Positions 5,547-7,853 of a DNA stretch of 7,853 nucleotides are shown here, one piece after another (position 1 is the first letter of the stretch; every line of letters begins with the position of its first letter). A model generated the notes under the pieces. That model saw only the letters and a program-made list of their open reading frames with translations. It was not told the DNA's origin and did no database searches. Position numbers and translations under genes: made by a program. The stretch is taken from positions 1-7,853 of the forward strand of contig CAZFBR010000169.1 in NCBI GenBank assembly GCA_964517215.1, read 5' to 3'. Source of the stretch: CAZFBR01 sp035353495 [NCBI: uncultured bacterium]. GTDB taxonomy: Bacteria > DAOPZR01.

Positions 5547-5575
5547 ATTATATCAGCAACCCTACCATCAAGCAA
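5547..5575 (-). promoter_or_regulatory. Sigma70 promoter of the peptide-glycosyltransferase operon
   Basis: On the - strand, TTGCTT (5570-5575) is followed after 17 bp by a perfect TATAAT (5547-5552). The -10 box is preceded by TGA, giving an extended TGnTATAAT. It points toward the 61-aa peptide gene, and no other - strand gene lies between. It is the only convincing promoter seen upstream of that unit. Confidence 0.65.
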
Positions 5576-5688
5576 TCGGACGAGTTGCCTCACGTAGAAT
5601 CTTCGCGAAAACGCCCGCTACAGGCATTGGTTCCGAGATACCGACAGATACACCATCCGACCAGCCGTAGCGTTCGCCACCTGATACA

Positions 5689-5820
5689 ATGCTTGCCGAA
5701 TGGCTGAAGCTGACGCTCGGAAAGCATTTCAACCTGTACCTGCTGGCGGTCATCCTCGCGATCCTGGCAACGGGAGTGGCGACGTCTGTCCTGGTGGCGC
5801 GGCGGCGCATGAGGCCCTGA
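5689..5820 (+). CDS. 43-aa predicted single-span membrane protein
   Basis: An ATG at 5689 opens a 43-codon frame ending in TGA at 5818-5820. It encodes a short amphipathic start (MLAEWLKLTLGKHF), a hydrophobic stretch of about 22 residues (LYLLAVILAILATGVATSVLVA) and a basic tail ARRRMRP. That is the layout of a small inner-membrane protein with a positively charged end that would stay cytoplasmic. About 85% of its third codon positions are G or C, like the neighbouring real genes, which supports coding. An in-frame stop (5668-5670) excludes a longer 5' end. No good ribosome-binding site is seen, and a possible extended -10 (TGATACAAT, 5682-5690) overlaps its ATG, so the initiation signal is doubtful. 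Function unknown; it does not match a family I recognise. Confidence 0.5.
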   Translation: MLAEWLKLTLGKHFNLYLLAVILAILATGVATSVLVARRRMRP

Positions 5821-6019
5821 CCTGCCGATAAAGCTGCCGGCCGCCGGCGCCGCCCGCAGCTGAGCGGCAGGCCGCTGGCACCGGAGGACAGACCGGCAGC
5901 TGCGTGCAGACAACCGCGTTTACACCCGCAGCAATTCAAGCTACCATAGCAGCAATGAACAGGGTACGACATGACGCCGGGGGCGGGGACGCAGCCGGCA
6001 AAAGGCGGAGCGGGGCATC

Positions 6020-6382
6020 ATGGAGATCTACAAGGAGTTCAAGGTCGAGGCGGCACACCGGCTGACGGGGGTATGCGACGGGCATCCCTGCCGCGTGCTG
6101 CACGGCCACACCTACACGATTGTCATTCACATCAGCGGCCCGGTCGATACGCAGACGGGGATGGTGCTCGATTTCGGCGAACTGAAGAAGCACGCCGCCC
6201 CGGTGATCGCGCAGCTCGACCACCACTGCCTCAACGACATCCCGGGCCTGGAGAATCCGACGAGCGAGAACCTGCTGCGCTGGCTGTGGCGGCGGCTGAA
6301 GCCGGCGCTGCCGGGGCTGGCGAAGCTGGTGGTGCAGAAGACGCCGACCTGCGGCGCGATCTACTGCGGCGAAGACGAATAA
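6020..6382 (+). CDS. queD: QueD-type 6-carboxytetrahydropterin synthase (PTPS family)
   Basis: This 120-aa protein has the full-length size of bacterial QueD, which converts dihydroneopterin triphosphate to 6-carboxy-5,6,7,8-tetrahydropterin in the queuosine/7-deazaguanine pathway. Zinc ligands are His13 (in EAAHRL) and His28/His30 (in LHGHTY). Cys24 fits the catalytic Cys and Asp67-His68 (LDHH) the catalytic pair. LNDIPGLENPTSENLL (71-86) is the classic QueD block. Where QueD usually has a pterin-binding Glu in a K-E-T motif near the C-terminus, this protein has Lys107 (VVQKTPTCGAIY), so activity or substrate may be altered. A GGAG ribosome-binding sequence lies 9 bases before the ATG. Other queuosine genes are not in view; the next gene is 51 bp downstream. 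Confidence 0.92.
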   Translation: MEIYKEFKVEAAHRLTGVCDGHPCRVLHGHTYTIVIHISGPVDTQTGMVLDFGELKKHAAPVIAQLDHHCLNDIPGLENPTSENLLRWLWRRLKPALPGLAKLVVQKTPTCGAIYCGEDE

Positions 6383-6433
6383 CGGCGGCCCGGCCGGCGG
6401 CCGCGTGCCGGCAGTAACCGGGCAGGGGCGGGG

Positions 6434-7396
6434 ATGACCATGTTGGGGCATCAGACGCTGGGCAGTTTCTATGACTCGCTGCAGACGAGCATGGCGGCGG
6501 GGATTGCGCCGCGGCAGGCGCTCACTTTGGCGGCGGTGCATCCCGAGCTGCGGGCGCCGGTGCAGCGCATGCTGGCCGCGCTCGATCGCGGCGAACCGCT
6601 GGCCGGCATCTGGCGCAGCGCCGGCTGCTTCGCCCCGCTCGATATCGCCCTGATCACCGCCGGGGAGCAGTGCGGTCAGCTCCCCGCGACCTTCGGCCGG
6701 CTGGCGGCTGACTACCGCCGCCGGCGCAGCTGCCGCCGCCTGCTGTACGGTGCCATGGCCTATCCCGCCCTGCTGCTGCTCGGGGCGGTGGCGGCGGGCA
6801 ATGCCCCGCTGCTCGTCATGCTCGGCCCGGCGGTGTTCCTGCGCCGCTGCCTGCTCATCATCGGCGTGATTGTCGCCGGACTGGCGCTCGCCGGGTGGCT
6901 GTGGGGCGTGCTGATGCGCTCGGTGCCCGCCTGGGCGGGGCTGTGGTACAGCGTACCGTTTGTCGGCGACTACTACCGGGCGCAGGCGCGGGCGCATTTC
7001 TACCGCCTGCTCTGCCAGACCTATACCGCCGGCATGCCGCTCAGGCAGCTCGGCGCCCTGCTCGCTGATACCGGCGACGATGCACTGCGGCAGGAGGAGA
7101 ACGCGCGGCTGACCGCGCAGCTGGAGCGCGACCTGCCGCTGGCGCAGGTGCTGGCCGAAAGCCGGCTCTTTCCCCGCGATGAATGCATGCTGCTCAGCGG
7201 CGCGGAAACGGCCGGCGCCATCGGCGGGACGGCGGCCCGGCTGGCGGACCAGGCGGAGTCCGATCTGCAGCGCACCTCCCGGACGCTGGTCTTCGTGGTG
7301 AGCGGGGCAACGCTCGGCGCCATGGCGGTGTGGATTATCCGCATGTATGTAACGACCCTGACGGGCTATTTCAGCGTCATTGACTCGCTGCTCTAA
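6434..7396 (+). CDS. Compact T2SF (GspF/PilC-like) membrane protein
   Basis: This 320-aa protein has two T2SF-type helical repeats. The first (about 10-95) shows [19 protein letters not shown] and [21 protein letters not shown]. The second (about 187-275) shows [19 protein letters not shown] and [21 protein letters not shown]. The paired GE..G/GAE.AG pattern is the family hallmark. Three hydrophobic segments (about 103-122, 139-161, 285-306) are predicted to span the inner membrane. GspF and PilC are platform proteins for type II secretion and type IV pilus assembly and are usually about 400 residues; this one is short. No pilin, GspE-type ATPase or secretin gene is adjacent; instead a MoxR ATPase follows after 19 bp. 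The ATG at 6434 follows a G-rich sequence; the ATG at 6440 is an alternative start. The assembly it serves is unknown. Confidence 0.85.
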   Translation: MTMLGHQTLGSFYDSLQTSMAAGIAPRQALTLAAVHPELRAPVQRMLAALDRGEPLAGIWRSAGCFAPLDIALITAGEQCGQLPATFGRLAADYRRRRSCRRLLYGAMAYPALLLLGAVAAGNAPLLVMLGPAVFLRRCLLIIGVIVAGLALAGWLWGVLMRSVPAWAGLWYSVPFVGDYYRAQARAHFYRLLCQTYTAGMPLRQLGALLADTGDDALRQEENARLTAQLERDLPLAQVLAESRLFPRDECMLLSGAETAGAIGGTAARLADQAESDLQRTSRTLVFVVSGATLGAMAVWIIRMYVTTLTGYFSVIDSLL

Positions 7397-7415
7397 GCGG
7401 CGGACGGAGGCGGGT

Positions 7416-7853
7416 ATGGGCAGCGGAGAAACGGGCGGTGTGATCGAGGCGCTCAGCGCCAATATCGGAACGGTGATCCGCGACAAGCAGGCGGTGATCG
7501 ACCTGCTGCTCACGGCGCTGCTGGCGGACGGGCATGTGCTGCTCGAGGACGTGCCGGGGACGGGGAAGACCGTGCTGGCGCGCGCGCTGGCGAAGAGCAT
7601 CAGCGCGGACTTCAAGCGCATCCAGTTCACCCCCGACCTGCTGCCGTCGGATATCACCGGCACCTACATCTACAATCAGGCGAGCAACGGCTTTGATTTC
7701 CGCCCCGGCCCGATCTTCACCAACATCCTGCTCGCGGACGAAATCAACCGCGCCACGCCGCGCACGCAGTCGGCGCTGCTCGAGGCGATGGAGGAGCGGC
7801 AGGTGACCGCGGACGGCGTCACCATGGCGCTGCCGCTGCCGTTCTTCGTCATC
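7416..7853 (+). CDS. MoxR family AAA+ ATPase, N-terminal 146 residues (cut by window end)
   Basis: The frame from the ATG at 7416 stays open to the last base of the window, giving 146 codons. A GGAGG ribosome-binding site (7406-7410) lies five bases before the start. The MoxR pattern is unmistakable: [21 protein letters not shown], then Walker [10 protein letters not shown] (about 46-54), the MoxR block [14 protein letters not shown], Walker [11 protein letters not shown] (about 107-116), and [15 protein letters not shown]. MoxR ATPases are AAA+ chaperones that assemble or activate partners, typically together with DUF58, VWA-domain and transglutaminase-like proteins encoded next to them; those genes may follow beyond the window. 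The short gap suggests co-transcription with the T2SF protein. Confidence 0.95.
   Translation, partial: MGSGETGGVIEALSANIGTVIRDKQAVIDLLLTALLADGHVLLEDVPGTGKTVLARALAKSISADFKRIQFTPDLLPSDITGTYIYNQASNGFDFRPGPIFTNILLADEINRATPRTQSALLEAMEERQVTADGVTMALPLPFFVI

Noticed and set aside
5682-5690. Extended -10-like TGATACAAT on the + strand before queD.
   Set aside because: There is no -35 partner at any normal spacing, and it overlaps the ATG of the 43-aa gene it would serve.
6385-6404. GCGGCC/GGCCGC inverted repeat after queD, a possible terminator.
   Set aside because: It has no T-tract, an 8-nt GC loop and lies in very GC-rich DNA where such stems arise easily.
5936-7663. A 575-codon - strand open frame across queD, the T2SF gene and moxR.
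   Set aside because: Its translation is low-complexity (Arg, Ala, Gln, His, Pro), typical of antisense to GC-rich genes, and it overlaps three genes with clear motifs.
7534-7806. A 90-codon + strand frame inside the MoxR region.
   Set aside because: It is an out-of-frame shadow; the true MoxR frame starts at 7416 and runs off the window.

Overview
The window is GC-rich bacterial chromosomal DNA with dense, short-spaced genes and strongly GC-biased third codon positions. It is interrupted on the left by AT-rich segments around two toxin-antitoxin modules. Gene content (QueD, a T2SF-domain membrane protein followed by a MoxR ATPase, TPR glycosyltransferases) suggests a Gram-negative bacterium. 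A proteobacterium or a member of the PVC group are both possible, and the sequence does not decide between them.

Left part (1-1626): two compact type II toxin-antitoxin operons on the + strand, brnT-brnA (106-583) and a higB-higA-like pair (762-1422). Each has its own near-consensus sigma70 promoter placed so close to the toxin start codon that the mRNA should be leaderless or nearly so. They are separated and flanked by three imperfect palindromes (about 3-56, 609-671, 1449-1486). These have complementary AAC/GTT-containing ends, and two of them share nearly identical ends while differing by a 29-nt central segment. This is the layout of integron attC sites, so the region reads as two TA gene cassettes in an integron-type array. 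No integrase lies inside the window.

Middle part (1627-5575, - strand): a three-gene unit read right to left. It comprises a 61-aa small peptide with a Gly-Gly leader-like motif and a short Thr/Gly-rich C-terminal segment (5150-5335), a 773-aa fusion of a GT2 glycosyltransferase, a TPR block and a GT4 glycosyltransferase (2730-5051), and a GT1/Gtf-type glycosyltransferase overlapping it by four bases (1627-2733). A good promoter at 5547-5575 reads into it through a leader of about 200 nt. This is the best candidate for an undescribed system: a ribosomally made peptide apparently paired with three glycosyltransferase domains. No maturation protease or exporter is visible, so the product and chemistry are inference.

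Right part (5689-7853, + strand): a 43-aa predicted single-span membrane protein, a QueD/6-pyruvoyltetrahydropterin synthase-family enzyme with an unusual Lys where the family has a substrate-binding Glu, a compact 320-aa T2SF (GspF/PilC-like) membrane protein, and a MoxR-family AAA+ ATPase cut by the window end. The last two are 19 bp apart and are probably co-transcribed.
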